Source: Rheinheimera pleomorphica
Lineage (GTDB): Bacteria > Pseudomonadota > Gammaproteobacteria > Enterobacterales > Alteromonadaceae
Reading direction: 5' to 3'
Length of the DNA: 64,000 bases
NCBI RefSeq assembly: GCF_011634895.1
Contig: NZ_SIRR01000001.1
Location: forward strand, 62,001-126,000
The notes beneath the pieces were generated by a model. That model had not been told where the DNA came from, searched no databases, and saw only the letters and a program-made list of their open reading frames with translations. Both the position numbers and the translations under genes were made by a program. Below, piece after piece: positions 52,217 to 60,246 of this stretch. Numbering within the stretch: the first letter of the stretch is position 1; each line of letters opens with the position of its first letter.

Positions 52217-53878
52217 ATGGCTCAGTATATTTATTCAATGCATCGTGTCTCTAAGGTGGTTCCACCTAAGCGCACTATTTTAAAAGATATTTCATTATCG
52301 TTTTTCCCCGGTGCCAAAATTGGTGTGCTGGGTTTAAACTGTGCCGGTAAATCGACCCTGCTACGGATTATGGCCGGAGTAGACACCGAATATGAAGGTG
52401 AAGCCCGGCCGCTAGCCGGCACGAAAATTGGTTACCTGCCACAAGAACCCGAGCTGGACACCAGTAAAACAGTACGTGAAATTGTGGAAGAAGCCGTGAG
52501 CGACGTTAAGCAGGCATTTAGCCGCTTAGATGAAGTATACGCCGCTTACGCAGAGGAAAATGCTGACTTTGACGCCTTAGCACGCGAGCAGGGCGAGCTT
52601 GAGGCGCTTATTCAGGCCAAAGACGGCCACAATCTGGATAACACCTTAGAGCGTGCTGCCGATGCACTGCGTTTGCCCCCCTGGGATGCTAAAATTGAGC
52701 ATTTATCCGGGGGTGAACGCCGCCGTGTGGCGATCTGTCGCTTATTACTTGAGCGGCCGGACATGCTGCTGCTGGATGAGCCAACTAACCACTTAGATGC
52801 GGAATCCGTCGCCTGGCTGGAGCGCTTCCTGCACGACTACCCCGGTACTGTCGTCGCTATTACCCACGACCGTTATTTCCTGGATAACGTTGCTGGCTGG
52901 ATTTTAGAACTGGACCGTGGTTACGGTATTCCGTGGGAAGGCAACTACTCAAGCTGGCTGGAGCAAAAAGATGCCCGTCTGCAGCAGGAAGAGAAAGCCG
53001 AAAATGCCCGTCAACGCTCAATTAAACAAGAGTTGGAGTGGGTACGCACTAACCCCAAAGGTCGTCATGCCAAGAGCAAGGCCCGTATGGCCCGCTTTGA
53101 AGAGCTGCAAAGCCAGGAATTTCAAAAGCGTAACGAAACCAACGAGCTCTTTATTCCGCCAGGCCCCCGGCTGGGAGACAAAGTGCTGGAGGTTAACCAT
53201 CTGCGTAAATCCTTTGGTGACCGCTTATTAATTGACGATTTAAGCTTTAGTATTCCCAAAGGGGCGATTGTCGGCATTATCGGCCCGAACGGTGCCGGTA
53301 AATCGACGCTGTTTAAAATGATTACCGGCAGCGAGCAAGCAGACTCGGGCGAGATCAGCGTCGGCGACACCGTGCAAATTGCCAGTGTCGATCAGTTCCG
53401 CGACAGCATGAACCCGAAAAACACTGTCTGGCAGGAAATTTCTAACGGCCAGGATATGCTGCAAATCGGTAACTTCCAGATCCCGAGCCGGGCTTATGTT
53501 GGCCGCTTTAACTTTAAAGGTAACGACCAGCAAAAATTTATCGGCGAGTTATCCGGTGGTGAACGTAACCGCGTGCATTTAGCCGCGCTGCTTAAAGCCG
53601 GCGGCAATATGTTGCTGCTGGATGAACCAACCAACGATTTAGACGTAGAAACCCTGCGCGCGCTGGAAAACGCCCTGCTGGACTTCCCCGGCTGCGCCAT
53701 GGTCATTTCGCATGACCGCTGGTTCCTGGACCGTATCGCCACCCATATCCTGGATTACCGCGACGAAGGTAAGGTTAACTTCTTTGAAGGCAACTACTCG
53801 GATTACGAGGCCTGGTTAAAAGCGACCTATGGCGCTGACGCGCTTGAACCGCACCGGATCAAATACAAAAAGATCTGA
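52217..53878 (+). CDS. ettA: ABC-F ATPase EttA (energy-dependent translational throttle)
   Basis: Cytoplasmic ABC-F protein that binds the ribosomal E site and gates translation according to ATP. Two ABC domains: the first with Walker A GLNCAGKST, signature HLSGGERRRVAICRLLL and Walker B LLLDEPTNHLD; the second with GPNGAGKST, ELSGGERNRVHLAALL and LLLDEPTNDLD. The linker (residues ~245-310) is charged, as in EttA. 553 residues matches E. coli EttA (555). In the first Walker A a Cys replaces the usual Gly of GLNGAGKST, which still satisfies GxxxxGKS. ATG 52217 gives the standard N-terminus MAQYIYSMHRVSKVVPPKR. Confidence 0.95.
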   Translation: MAQYIYSMHRVSKVVPPKRTILKDISLSFFPGAKIGVLGLNCAGKSTLLRIMAGVDTEYEGEARPLAGTKIGYLPQEPELDTSKTVREIVEEAVSDVKQAFSRLDEVYAAYAEENADFDALAREQGELEALIQAKDGHNLDNTLERAADALRLPPWDAKIEHLSGGERRRVAICRLLLERPDMLLLDEPTNHLDAESVAWLERFLHDYPGTVVAITHDRYFLDNVAGWILELDRGYGIPWEGNYSSWLEQKDARLQQEEKAENARQRSIKQELEWVRTNPKGRHAKSKARMARFEELQSQEFQKRNETNELFIPPGPRLGDKVLEVNHLRKSFGDRLLIDDLSFSIPKGAIVGIIGPNGAGKSTLFKMITGSEQADSGEISVGDTVQIASVDQFRDSMNPKNTVWQEISNGQDMLQIGNFQIPSRAYVGRFNFKGNDQQKFIGELSGGERNRVHLAALLKAGGNMLLLDEPTNDLDVETLRALENALLDFPGCAMVISHDRWFLDRIATHILDYRDEGKVNFFEGNYSDYEAWLKATYGADALEPHRIKYKKI

Positions 53879-53886
53879 TGTAACAA

Positions 53887-53908
53887 CGCCCGCTACTGCG
53901 GGCGTTTT
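53887..53908 (+). terminator. Rho-independent terminator of ettA
   Basis: A 7-bp stem CGCCCGC / GCGGGCG, 4-base loop, then TTTT. It lies 8 bases after the ettA stop and runs into the stop codon of the convergent gene. Confidence 0.85.
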
Positions 53909-54653
53909 AGTCTGTTATCCGGTAGCCGGATGACATCACCTGCTGATACAAGCGTGTTTCAGCCACTTTAGCATGTGCCTGCTGTAGCTGCTTTACCAAG
54001 CGTGGCGAAGTCTGAATACTGGCCGCCAGCCAGGTTTGCTGCGCCAGTTGCGGAATGGCATAGACAAACCTGACCGTACTCTCCGGCAGTGCCAGAGTCG
54101 CCGTCATACCAGCCAGCGCCACCGGATCATCTATTACCAGGTCCACTTTAGTGTTTAGCAACAATTGCCAGGACTCAATAATATCGGCGGCCAGCACCAG
54201 TTGCAGCCCGGGCATAAAGCCCTGACTCATCAGATAGTTTGCCGATAAATCATCACGCTGCACCGCAATACTGTACTGCTTAGCACTTTCCAGGCTGTCA
54301 ATTTTAATGTCCTGACGATGACGTAAGGCAACAAAACCAAACTGGTATGCAGCAACAGGGCCTATCCAATGAAATTGCGCCTCCCGCTCGGCAGTGCGGG
54401 CTATGTTATAAATCAATATATTTGGCTGACTACGGGCGATATGTAACGAACGCGCCCAGGGATACATTTCAATGGTGGCTTCAAGCTGTGCTTCTGCCAG
54501 TACCGCCCGCACCAGAGCCGTACTTAAGCCTGCAACCTCACCGCCTTGTAACGTTTGATGTGGCGGCGACAACTCTGTAACCACCCGCATCGGCGGTTGT
54601 GCCAACACACTAAAACTCAGCACCCAGTAAAAGCAACAACAGCGTTTTCGCAT
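53907..54653 (-). CDS. Periplasmic solute-binding protein, type 3-like
   Basis: Exported protein of ~248 residues with an N-terminal hydrophobic stretch (CFYWVLSFSVLA) and a type 3 solute-binding fold: MRVVTELSPPHQTLQGGEVA, GLSTALVRAVLAEAQ, MYPWARSLHIA, then YSIAVQRDDLSANYLMSQGF. The EMYPWAR motif is typical of orphan periplasmic binding proteins in Alteromonadales and Pseudomonas. No transporter genes adjoin. Start uncertain: 54653, or in-frame ATGs at 54671 and 54689. Ligand unknown. Confidence 0.75.
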   Translation of the reverse strand: MRKRCCCFYWVLSFSVLAQPPMRVVTELSPPHQTLQGGEVAGLSTALVRAVLAEAQLEATIEMYPWARSLHIARSQPNILIYNIARTAEREAQFHWIGPVAAYQFGFVALRHRQDIKIDSLESAKQYSIAVQRDDLSANYLMSQGFMPGLQLVLAADIIESWQLLLNTKVDLVIDDPVALAGMTATLALPESTVRFVYAIPQLAQQTWLAASIQTSPRLVKQLQQAHAKVAETRLYQQVMSSGYRITD

Positions 54654-54854
54654 AACCGCCCGAGACAACATTCTACCTGGCTGAAGCATAGCGTATTTAA
54701 CCGCTGTCGCAATATCACAACACCATAATTAAATTTGCTAAAAGTTAGTCAAAATAGCCAACCGCATGTCAACACCAGCCAAACACAAATCATCGCCAGC
54801 GCACAAAATGAAAATATTTCATTTATTATCAATTATTTATAAAACCAGTTAAAG

Positions 54855-54870
54855 CTGGCACGCTGCTTGT
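54855..54870 (+). promoter_or_regulatory. Possible sigma-54-like promoter before the small secreted protein
   Basis: TGGCACGCTGCTTGTA: a perfect TGGCACG at -24 and correct spacing, but TTGTA at -12 in place of TTGCA. It lies 51 bases before the ATG. The rest of the 54654-54920 gap is A+T-rich with no gene seen. Confidence 0.35.
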
Positions 54871-54920
54871 AATACCTAGGCTGTAGTTAACCCTAAACTG
54901 AACCGTAAAGGACATAAAAG

Positions 54921-55178
54921 ATGAAAACACTTAACGCACTAACGCTGGCTGGTTTGATGACTGTTGCTATTAGCGCTCCTGTACAGGCCAATACCCTGAC
55001 CGATACCTTGACTGACGTAGTAAGCACTCAGTTGGCCGAGCTTAGCAGCAATATTAAACAACAAGCCAAAGCCGCACTGGAGAAAACCGCAACAGAATTG
55101 TTCTTTGAAAGCGGTAGCCAGCAAGCAGAGCAACACCTGACAGCCGCTAAAAACCCAGCCGAAACAGACAAACAATAG
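54921..55178 (+). CDS. Small secreted protein of unknown function
   Basis: 85 residues with a clear Sec signal peptide (residues 1-23, cut after PVQA). The mature ~62 residues are polar and probably helical, with TLTDTLTDVVSTQLAELSSN and a following KQQAKAALEKTATELFF helix, then a short charged tail. No family recognised. Good ribosome site (AAAGGA). The mature part would be periplasmic. Its possible sigma-54-like promoter hints at flagellar or stress control but is weak evidence. Confidence 0.7.
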   Translation: MKTLNALTLAGLMTVAISAPVQANTLTDTLTDVVSTQLAELSSNIKQQAKAALEKTATELFFESGSQQAEQHLTAAKNPAETDKQ

Positions 55179-55209
55179 GGGCGGCTTATGTTGTCAGCCA
55201 TACCGCAGG

Positions 55210-55237
55210 CGCTTACGTTAGCTTTACTGCGTAAGCG
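55210..55237. terminator. Weak hairpin between two convergent genes
   Basis: 8-bp inverted repeat CGCTTACG / CGTAAGCG with a 12-base loop in the gap between the small secreted protein and the VOC gene. No strong T run. Confidence 0.3.
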
Positions 55238-55245
55238 ACCTGGCT

Positions 55246-55599
55246 TTATTGCTCTGACCAAACGGCAAGCTCGTTGCCATTCGGGTCGGTAAAATGAAAT
55301 CGGCGTCCGCCAGGAAAAGCAAATACCGGTTTAACAACCTTACCGCCGGCAGCGATAATACGCTGTTCACAGCCGGCTAAATCTTTACTGTACAGCACCA
55401 CCAGTGCCCCGCCCGCTGCCACCTGGCTTTGCTTAGCGGCCCGGTAAAAACCACCATCCAAACCTGAATTGGCAAAAGCCACATAATCTGGCCCATAATC
55501 GGCGAACACCCAGCCAAATACACTGGTATAAAACTGCTTTACTGCTGCCAGATCTGCTGCTGGAAATTCAACATAATTGATCTTTTCATAAGCGCTCAT
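55246..55599 (-). CDS. VOC (glyoxalase/bleomycin-resistance) superfamily protein
   Basis: Small metal-dependent fold protein of 117 residues made of one VOC module pair: YEKINYVEFPAADLAAVKQF and FYTSVFGWVFADYGPDY in the first half, then GGKVVKPVFAFPGGRRFHFT with the closing DPNGNELAVW motif. This subfamily is common in gammaproteobacteria and has no known substrate. GGGAG upstream of the ATG supports the start. Confidence 0.85.
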   Translation of the reverse strand: MSAYEKINYVEFPAADLAAVKQFYTSVFGWVFADYGPDYVAFANSGLDGGFYRAAKQSQVAAGGALVVLYSKDLAGCEQRIIAAGGKVVKPVFAFPGGRRFHFTDPNGNELAVWSEQ

Positions 55600-55670
55600 C
55601 GCTGTCTCTCCCGGAATTTTTTCAGTGGCTTACTGTAGTGCAAGCCTGAAACGGCGACAAGCTACTAAAA

Positions 55671-55709
55671 CAGAAAAGCCACGCGGGTTGGGGACGCGTG
55701 GCTTTTCTG
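55671..55709 (-). terminator. Strong rho-independent terminator of the 50-residue ORF
   Basis: A 15-bp perfect stem (CAGAAAAGCCACGCG / CGCGTGGCTTTTCTG) with a 9-base loop, 15 bases after the stop of the small ORF on the minus strand and carrying the T-rich side downstream. It is symmetrical enough to work in both directions. Confidence 0.85.
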
Positions 55710-55724
55710 CTGTAACACTGTCGC

Positions 55725-55877
55725 TTATTTACTGTTCACCAGGCTGCTACTGTGCATTACCCGGCCAAACAGTGCCAGTAAGCGGTTAAGCTTACGCAGC
55801 AACAACGCCCGGGCAACAGCATTGCTGCGTGTAGCGCTAACCCTGTGTTTATCTGCTGCGGTATCTAACGTTGTCAT
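55725..55877 (-). CDS. Small basic protein of 50 residues, unknown
   Basis: An ORF of 50 codons starting at ATG 55877 with GAGG 6 bases upstream and ending at TAA 55725, immediately before a strong terminator. The product starts MTTLDTAADKHRVS and has a basic amphipathic helix (ARALLLRKLNRLLALFGRV) near its end. It resembles no family I can name. Ribosome site, terminator and lack of other genes in the interval argue it is real, but coding evidence is limited by length. Confidence 0.55.
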   Translation of the reverse strand: MTTLDTAADKHRVSATRSNAVARALLLRKLNRLLALFGRVMHSSSLVNSK

Positions 55878-56047
55878 GCTACACCTCATCTGTGGCTGCG
55901 GTTTAAGTTAGCGCTATTATGCCGGTTATTTCGCCAGCAAACGAACGAGATAAATTAGCACCTCGCCATTAGAAAAAATAATGCATAAAAACAGCAGTGT
56001 TCATAAAGCATTCAAATTTTCACTACACAGTGAAAACATAACACCCG

Positions 56048-56086
56048 ATAAATCACTATTTTTATGCTATAAAAATAGTGATTTAT
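56048..56086. repeat. 18-bp perfect palindrome with 3-base loop
   Basis: Inverted repeat ATAAATCACTATTTTTAT / ATAAAAATAGTGATTTAT around GCT, in the A+T-rich 423-base gap 55878-56300. A 66-codon open frame crosses it but looks non-coding. No other feature is seen in this gap. Confidence 0.8.
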
Positions 56087-56300
56087 GCAAAAAACCAACA
56101 GTAAAACTGCGTTTGCGGCACATTTACTGCGTAATTAACCACCAACACACTGCCCCAGTAACAGTTAGATATTCTAATTAAAAAAATATGAAAACCCGCA
56201 TAATGTACTAGCAAAAGTTTTTCTGCATTGCAGTAGGCAGCGTCAGACATCTGTGCTAAATTAGTTGCGAAATATTCTCATTTACATATTGGAGTTCAGA

Positions 56301-56672
56301 ATGAAACAATGTCTTACTGCCGCCTTACTGGCCACCGCCTGTTTACTGACGTCAATTGCACAGGCAGACGATAGACCAGATCACTATAAAGGCAAAGCGG
56401 CAGATACACTGCAGCAAGCCGTGGCTAATTTCAGTGAGTACAATCAAAAATTAAATACCTTACTGCAAGGTGAATTAACCCCACTGGCCATGGCTGAAAT
56501 CCACCAATTGACCTACACCCTTGAAGTCGCGCTGGAGAAAATCCATAGCGAAACCGGCAAGCTTAAAGATACGCTGGAAGAGGTTCATATTGCGTCTGAG
56601 CACATGGACATGGCCGCAGCGAAACGCAGCGGTGATGCTTATATTAAAGCCGCGCAAACCCTGGTGAAGTAA
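56301..56672 (+). CDS. DUF6746-like small exported protein
   Basis: 123 residues with a Sec signal peptide (residues ~1-22, cut near AQA). The mature part begins DDRPDHYKGKAADTLQQAV and includes NQKLNTLLQGELTPLAMAE and IHQLTYTLEVALEKI, a helical pattern of the DUF6746 family. Function unknown. GGAG 8 bases upstream of ATG 56301 sets the start. Followed by a hydrolase gene after 5 bases, probably in one transcript. Confidence 0.75.
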   Translation: MKQCLTAALLATACLLTSIAQADDRPDHYKGKAADTLQQAVANFSEYNQKLNTLLQGELTPLAMAEIHQLTYTLEVALEKIHSETGKLKDTLEEVHIASEHMDMAAAKRSGDAYIKAAQTLVK

Positions 56673-56677
56673 GCAGC

Positions 56678-57520
56678 GTGCCTTCTCTGCCGTTCGCCCT
56701 GCAATATGCTGTTGGTCAGCAGTCGCTGGCCGCGCTGAGCAACCGCGATGCGCCTGAAACACCCGTGCTGTGCCTGCATGGCTGGCTGGATAACGCCGCC
56801 AGCTTTATACCGCTGGCGCAGCAGCTAACAGAAGCACCACTGCTGGCACTGGAGTTTCCCGGCCATGGCCATTCTGGCCACCGCAGTAGCGATGCACATT
56901 ATTATTTTTTTGATTGGGTACAAGATATCGTCACCTTGTGCCGGCAACAACAATGGCAACAGCTAACGATTATCGGCCATTCGATGGGCGCTATGGTAGC
57001 CACCGCGCTGGCAGCCAGCTTCCCTGAGCTGGTCGCCAAATTGGTGCTGATAGATAGCTTAGGCTTTGTTACCGACAGTGCCGAAAATACAGCTAAGCAG
57101 CTACGCGACGGTATTAGCTCACGGTTAAAAGCCTCGTCCCGGCCACCTTATTATGCCAGCCTGGCAGAAGCGGCCACCGCCAGACAAAAACAAAGTGACT
57201 TTAGCCTTACCGAAGCCATGCTATTGGCTGAGCGCGGCACTATTACCACAGCGCAAGGCCTGAGCTGGCGCGCCGACATGCGCCTGCGCCACAGTTCAGT
57301 GTATCGCTTAACGCCACAGCAGGCCGAAGCGCTGATTAACGCCGTACAGTGCCCGGTGCTGGGTATTATTGCCAACGATAGCGCTTTTGCCGCTAAGGTT
57401 AAACATTTTGCACCGCACTATCACCAGCTGACATTAGTTGACGTCAGCGGCGGCCACCACTGCCATATGACACAGCCAGCTTCAGTAGCACAGCATATAC
57501 AGTGCTTTTTAGCCGCATAA
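56678..57520 (+). CDS. Alpha/beta hydrolase
   Basis: Serine hydrolase fold of 280 residues: oxyanion region LCLHGWLDNAASF, nucleophile elbow GHSMGAMVA, LVLIDSLGF, Asp candidate near IIANDSAF, and the terminal His in SGGHHCHMTQPA. Substrate unknown; related proteins are often annotated as esterases or MhpC-type hydrolases. GTG start at 56678, close behind the DUF6746-like gene. Confidence 0.88.
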   Translation: MPSLPFALQYAVGQQSLAALSNRDAPETPVLCLHGWLDNAASFIPLAQQLTEAPLLALEFPGHGHSGHRSSDAHYYFFDWVQDIVTLCRQQQWQQLTIIGHSMGAMVATALAASFPELVAKLVLIDSLGFVTDSAENTAKQLRDGISSRLKASSRPPYYASLAEAATARQKQSDFSLTEAMLLAERGTITTAQGLSWRADMRLRHSSVYRLTPQQAEALINAVQCPVLGIIANDSAFAAKVKHFAPHYHQLTLVDVSGGHHCHMTQPASVAQHIQCFLAA

Positions 57521-57522
57521 AA

Positions 57523-57544
57523 AAACCGCAGCGAACTGCGGTTT
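57523..57544. terminator. Bidirectional terminator between hydrolase and aminotransferase genes
   Basis: A 9-bp stem AAACCGCAG / CTGCGGTTT with a CGAA loop and A/T runs on both sides, 3 bases after the hydrolase stop and 30 bases from the convergent aminotransferase stop. Confidence 0.88.
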
Positions 57545-57574
57545 CTTCCATCCAACAGCTTATACCAGCCCTAT

Positions 57575-58771
57575 TCAGCCTTTAAGCACTGTTGCCACAG
57601 ATTTAGCAAAGTAATCAATATTGCTGTGGTTTAAGCCTGCAATGCTTACCCGGCTTGAACCGACCATATAAATGCTGAATTCACTGCGCAGCCGGTCAAT
57701 TTGCGCTTTGTTAATACCCAAAAAGCTGAACATGCCATGCTGACGGGTTATAAAGCTAAAGTCCTGCGTTACGCCCTCAGAGGCCAGTTTATCGATGATT
57801 AGCTGACGATAGCTGTTAATGCGGTTACGCATTTCAGCCAGCTCTTGGTGCCACAGCGCAGTCAGCTCGTTGCTGTTAAGAATATTCGCCACTATGATGG
57901 CGCCATGCGCCGGTGGCATAGAATAGATACTACGCACTACGCTAAGCAGGTTTACTCTGGCCACTTCAGCAACCTTACTGTCGGCCGCGACAATAGACAC
58001 AGCACCAATACGCTCACGGTATAAACCAAAGTTTTTCGAGCAGGAACTGCACAGGATCATCTCTTCAACGTTGTCAGCCAGATGGCGCAGGCCTTTGGCA
58101 TCTTCATCCAGACCACTGCCAAACCCCTGATACGCCATATCAACTAATGGCGTAAAGCCACGTTCTTTGGCCAGCGCTGTAAAGCGCTGCCACTGGGCAA
58201 AGGTTAAATCCATACCACTGGGGTTATGGCAGCAGGCATGCACCAGCACCACATCACCGGCCGGCACCTTAGCCAGGTCGGCAAACATCGCCTCTTCGTT
58301 TAAGCCTTTGGTATCGTAATCATAGTAAGTATATTCTTTTACGTTAAGGCCAGCGGCCTGAAACAGTGAAATATGGTTAGCCCAGGTCGGGCTGGTTACC
58401 CAGATAGTGGCATTAGGGTTAGCTTTTTTAATAAATTCTGCCGCTACGCGCAAAGCGCCGGTACCGCCTGGCGTATGGGCGGTCGTTACCCGGTTAGCCA
58501 GCAGTACCTTGTGGCCAATGCCAAACGCCAGTTTTTCGATATGCGCATTAAACCCCAGATCACCTGCCATACCAATATAGGTCTTGCTGTCTTCCTGCTT
58601 TAAGCGCAGTGCTTCGGCTTCTTTTACGCATTTCAGTACCGCCGTGTGGCCCTGCTCGTCTTTATACACCCCAACACCAAGGTCGACCTTGTTTGGGTTC
58701 GGGTCTTCTTTGTACGCCGCCATTAAACCTAAAATTGGATCGGTGGCCACCGGTTGTAACTGAGCAAACAT
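57575..58771 (-). CDS. Aspartate/aromatic aminotransferase
   Basis: PLP enzyme of class I, transaminating aromatic amino acids and aspartate (TyrB/AspC group). Motifs: KVDLGVGVYKDEQGHTAVLK, TPGGTGALRVAAEFI, VLVHACCHNPSGMDLT and the PLP Lys in CSSCSKNFGLYRERIG. 398 residues is standard. TyrB and AspC are not separable with confidence by eye. Precedes a GAF-domain gene on the same strand. Confidence 0.93.
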   Translation of the reverse strand: MFAQLQPVATDPILGLMAAYKEDPNPNKVDLGVGVYKDEQGHTAVLKCVKEAEALRLKQEDSKTYIGMAGDLGFNAHIEKLAFGIGHKVLLANRVTTAHTPGGTGALRVAAEFIKKANPNATIWVTSPTWANHISLFQAAGLNVKEYTYYDYDTKGLNEEAMFADLAKVPAGDVVLVHACCHNPSGMDLTFAQWQRFTALAKERGFTPLVDMAYQGFGSGLDEDAKGLRHLADNVEEMILCSSCSKNFGLYRERIGAVSIVAADSKVAEVARVNLLSVVRSIYSMPPAHGAIIVANILNSNELTALWHQELAEMRNRINSYRQLIIDKLASEGVTQDFSFITRQHGMFSFLGINKAQIDRLRSEFSIYMVGSSRVSIAGLNHSNIDYFAKSVATVLKG

Positions 58772-58812
58772 AATGATCTACCTGAGTTAAAGTTGCATAA
58801 AAAGGGCGGCGT

Positions 58813-59523
58813 TTACGGCAAATACGCCGGTACGGTTAAACACACCGCGACCAGCAATGCCAAAGCATCCGCAGTAAAGACGTTTTTATTAAAATCTTCC
58901 GCATCGACAATGCCGGCTATTTTGCCTGATTGGTCAAACAGAGGCAAACAGGCTTCGGCCTGCACTTTCGGGTCACAGGTATAATACTCACCGCCGCTGC
59001 CCAAATAAGCCGACACGTCGTTAATAATTTTAGCTTTGCCAGTTAAACCAACGGTGCTGTTATTGCTGATTTTGGCAAAGTCGCTGTTCAGCGGAAACTC
59101 GGCCCGCGATGCAGCGCCATAATAGGCTAATTTGACCAACACCGGCTGACCGGCAGTATTAGGCCTCGCCTGATAAATACCAAACCAATCCAGGCCAGAC
59201 TGTTCTCGGTAAAATGCAGCGATATTGCCAAGCGCTTGTAATGCCTGCTGATTATGCGCGCTCTGTCCACCGAGAATCGCCGTTAAATCATAGGCTTCGT
59301 CGGCCAGCTGGCCAAACAGTGAACAGGCCCCGCCTTCGCCCAGCTCAGGCACTTTATATTGCCACTGCACCACAGCCGGTGCGGCTACCGATAAAAAAGC
59401 CCGTAATTCAGCCTGGCGCTGCACCACCTTAGCAGTAAAAGTCGCCTCAGACGTTTCGCCTAAATATGCCACTATAGCGGCACGCTCAATATAGTCAGAT
59501 ACAGCAACAGCATCTTGCGACAT
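58813..59523 (-). CDS. GAF-domain protein
   Basis: 236 residues with a GAF domain in the C-terminal half (LDWFGIYQARPNTAGQPVLV; GSGGEYYTCDPKVQAEACLP; GIVDAEDFNKNVF), the pattern seen in free methionine-R-sulfoxide reductase (fRMsr)-like proteins, but only the YYTCDPKVQAEACLP pair of Cys can be seen to match. Function therefore uncertain. ATG 59523 has GGATGG upstream. Gap of 41 bases to the aminotransferase gene. Confidence 0.75.
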   Translation of the reverse strand: MSQDAVAVSDYIERAAIVAYLGETSEATFTAKVVQRQAELRAFLSVAAPAVVQWQYKVPELGEGGACSLFGQLADEAYDLTAILGGQSAHNQQALQALGNIAAFYREQSGLDWFGIYQARPNTAGQPVLVKLAYYGAASRAEFPLNSDFAKISNNSTVGLTGKAKIINDVSAYLGSGGEYYTCDPKVQAEACLPLFDQSGKIAGIVDAEDFNKNVFTADALALLVAVCLTVPAYLP

Positions 59524-59671
59524 TATAGCCATCCAGATTTCTAAAATTTGACAGGCATTTTACCAGAAGCGCTTAAAAAGCCAAGCCAACACTGCCCAGG
59601 TTGAGGAAATTGTTGCCGCCACGCCAGCGGATGTTTAAGCTGACAGCATTGTAAAGCAAGTGAACCCATTT

Positions 59672-60082
59672 ATGGCAGGCAATAAAATCTCTCTGGCCGA
59701 CTGGCAGGCTCAACTTAACCCTCAAGGCAGTAATACCGCGGTAAAAACAGCCGTAAAAGACGATGCCAATCTGGTATACAGCACCGAGGGCGGTAAAATC
59801 GTCGCTAAAGCGCCGGCTAAAGCGGTGGCAGAGGCCTTTGCAGATGGTGCAGTGCGGATAAGACGCGAAACCAAAGGCCGTGGTGGCAAAGCGGTACTGA
59901 CGATCAGCGGTATCGCAAAGCCGCATGATGAGTTGGTATTACTGGCTGCGAAGTTGAAAAAGAAATGTGCCTGTGGTGGCGCGGTAAAAGATGGCATCAT
60001 TGAAATTCAGGGCGATAAGCGCATGCTGGTCGAGCAGTTATTGCAAGCTGAGGGTTTTAAAACCAAATGGGCCGGTGGTTGA
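59672..60082 (+). CDS. SUI1/eIF1-family translation factor (YciH-like)
   Basis: Bacterial homologue of eIF1. After a linker of ~80 residues it has the SUI1 core: RRETKGRGGKAVLTISG, KKKCACGGAVKDGIIEIQGD and RMLVEQLLQAEGFKTKWAGG. YciH-type proteins have been linked to initiation fidelity in E. coli. 136 residues from ATG 59672; GTG 59660 is possible, and no clear ribosome site decides between them. Divergent from the GAF gene. Confidence 0.88.
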   Translation: MAGNKISLADWQAQLNPQGSNTAVKTAVKDDANLVYSTEGGKIVAKAPAKAVAEAFADGAVRIRRETKGRGGKAVLTISGIAKPHDELVLLAAKLKKKCACGGAVKDGIIEIQGDKRMLVEQLLQAEGFKTKWAGG

Positions 60083-60115
60083 TGCCCCATCCTGAACATC
60101 AGACACCTGCGCAAT

Positions 60116-60222
60116 AGAGCCGAACCGGTTTGCTCACGCCAACACGCCGTAAACCCATCCCTGGGGGCTCGTCTCAGCCCGTCCGGGGCTTCAACGGTTA
60201 GCTTAGAGCAAACCGGTTCTCT
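60116..60222. repeat. Intergenic inverted-repeat element
   Basis: A 107-bp element bounded by a 13-bp perfect inverted repeat AACCGGTTTGCTC (60123) / GAGCAAACCGGTT (60206), extended by AGAG/CTCT outside with a 3-base bulge. The interior has ACGCCGTAAACCCATCC and CTGGGGGCTCG, which resemble the dispersed intergenic repeats of gammaproteobacteria. Non-coding, between the SUI1 gene and the M28 peptidase gene. The type name is uncertain. Confidence 0.65.
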
Positions 60223-60246
60223 ATATCGATATCGTTGAATTAGGCC

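Noticed and set aside
55981..56181. 66-codon open frame in the gap before the DUF6746-like gene
   Set aside because: A+T-rich, crosses the 18-bp palindrome, has no ribosome site and no recognisable family; composition is unlike the coding genes around it.
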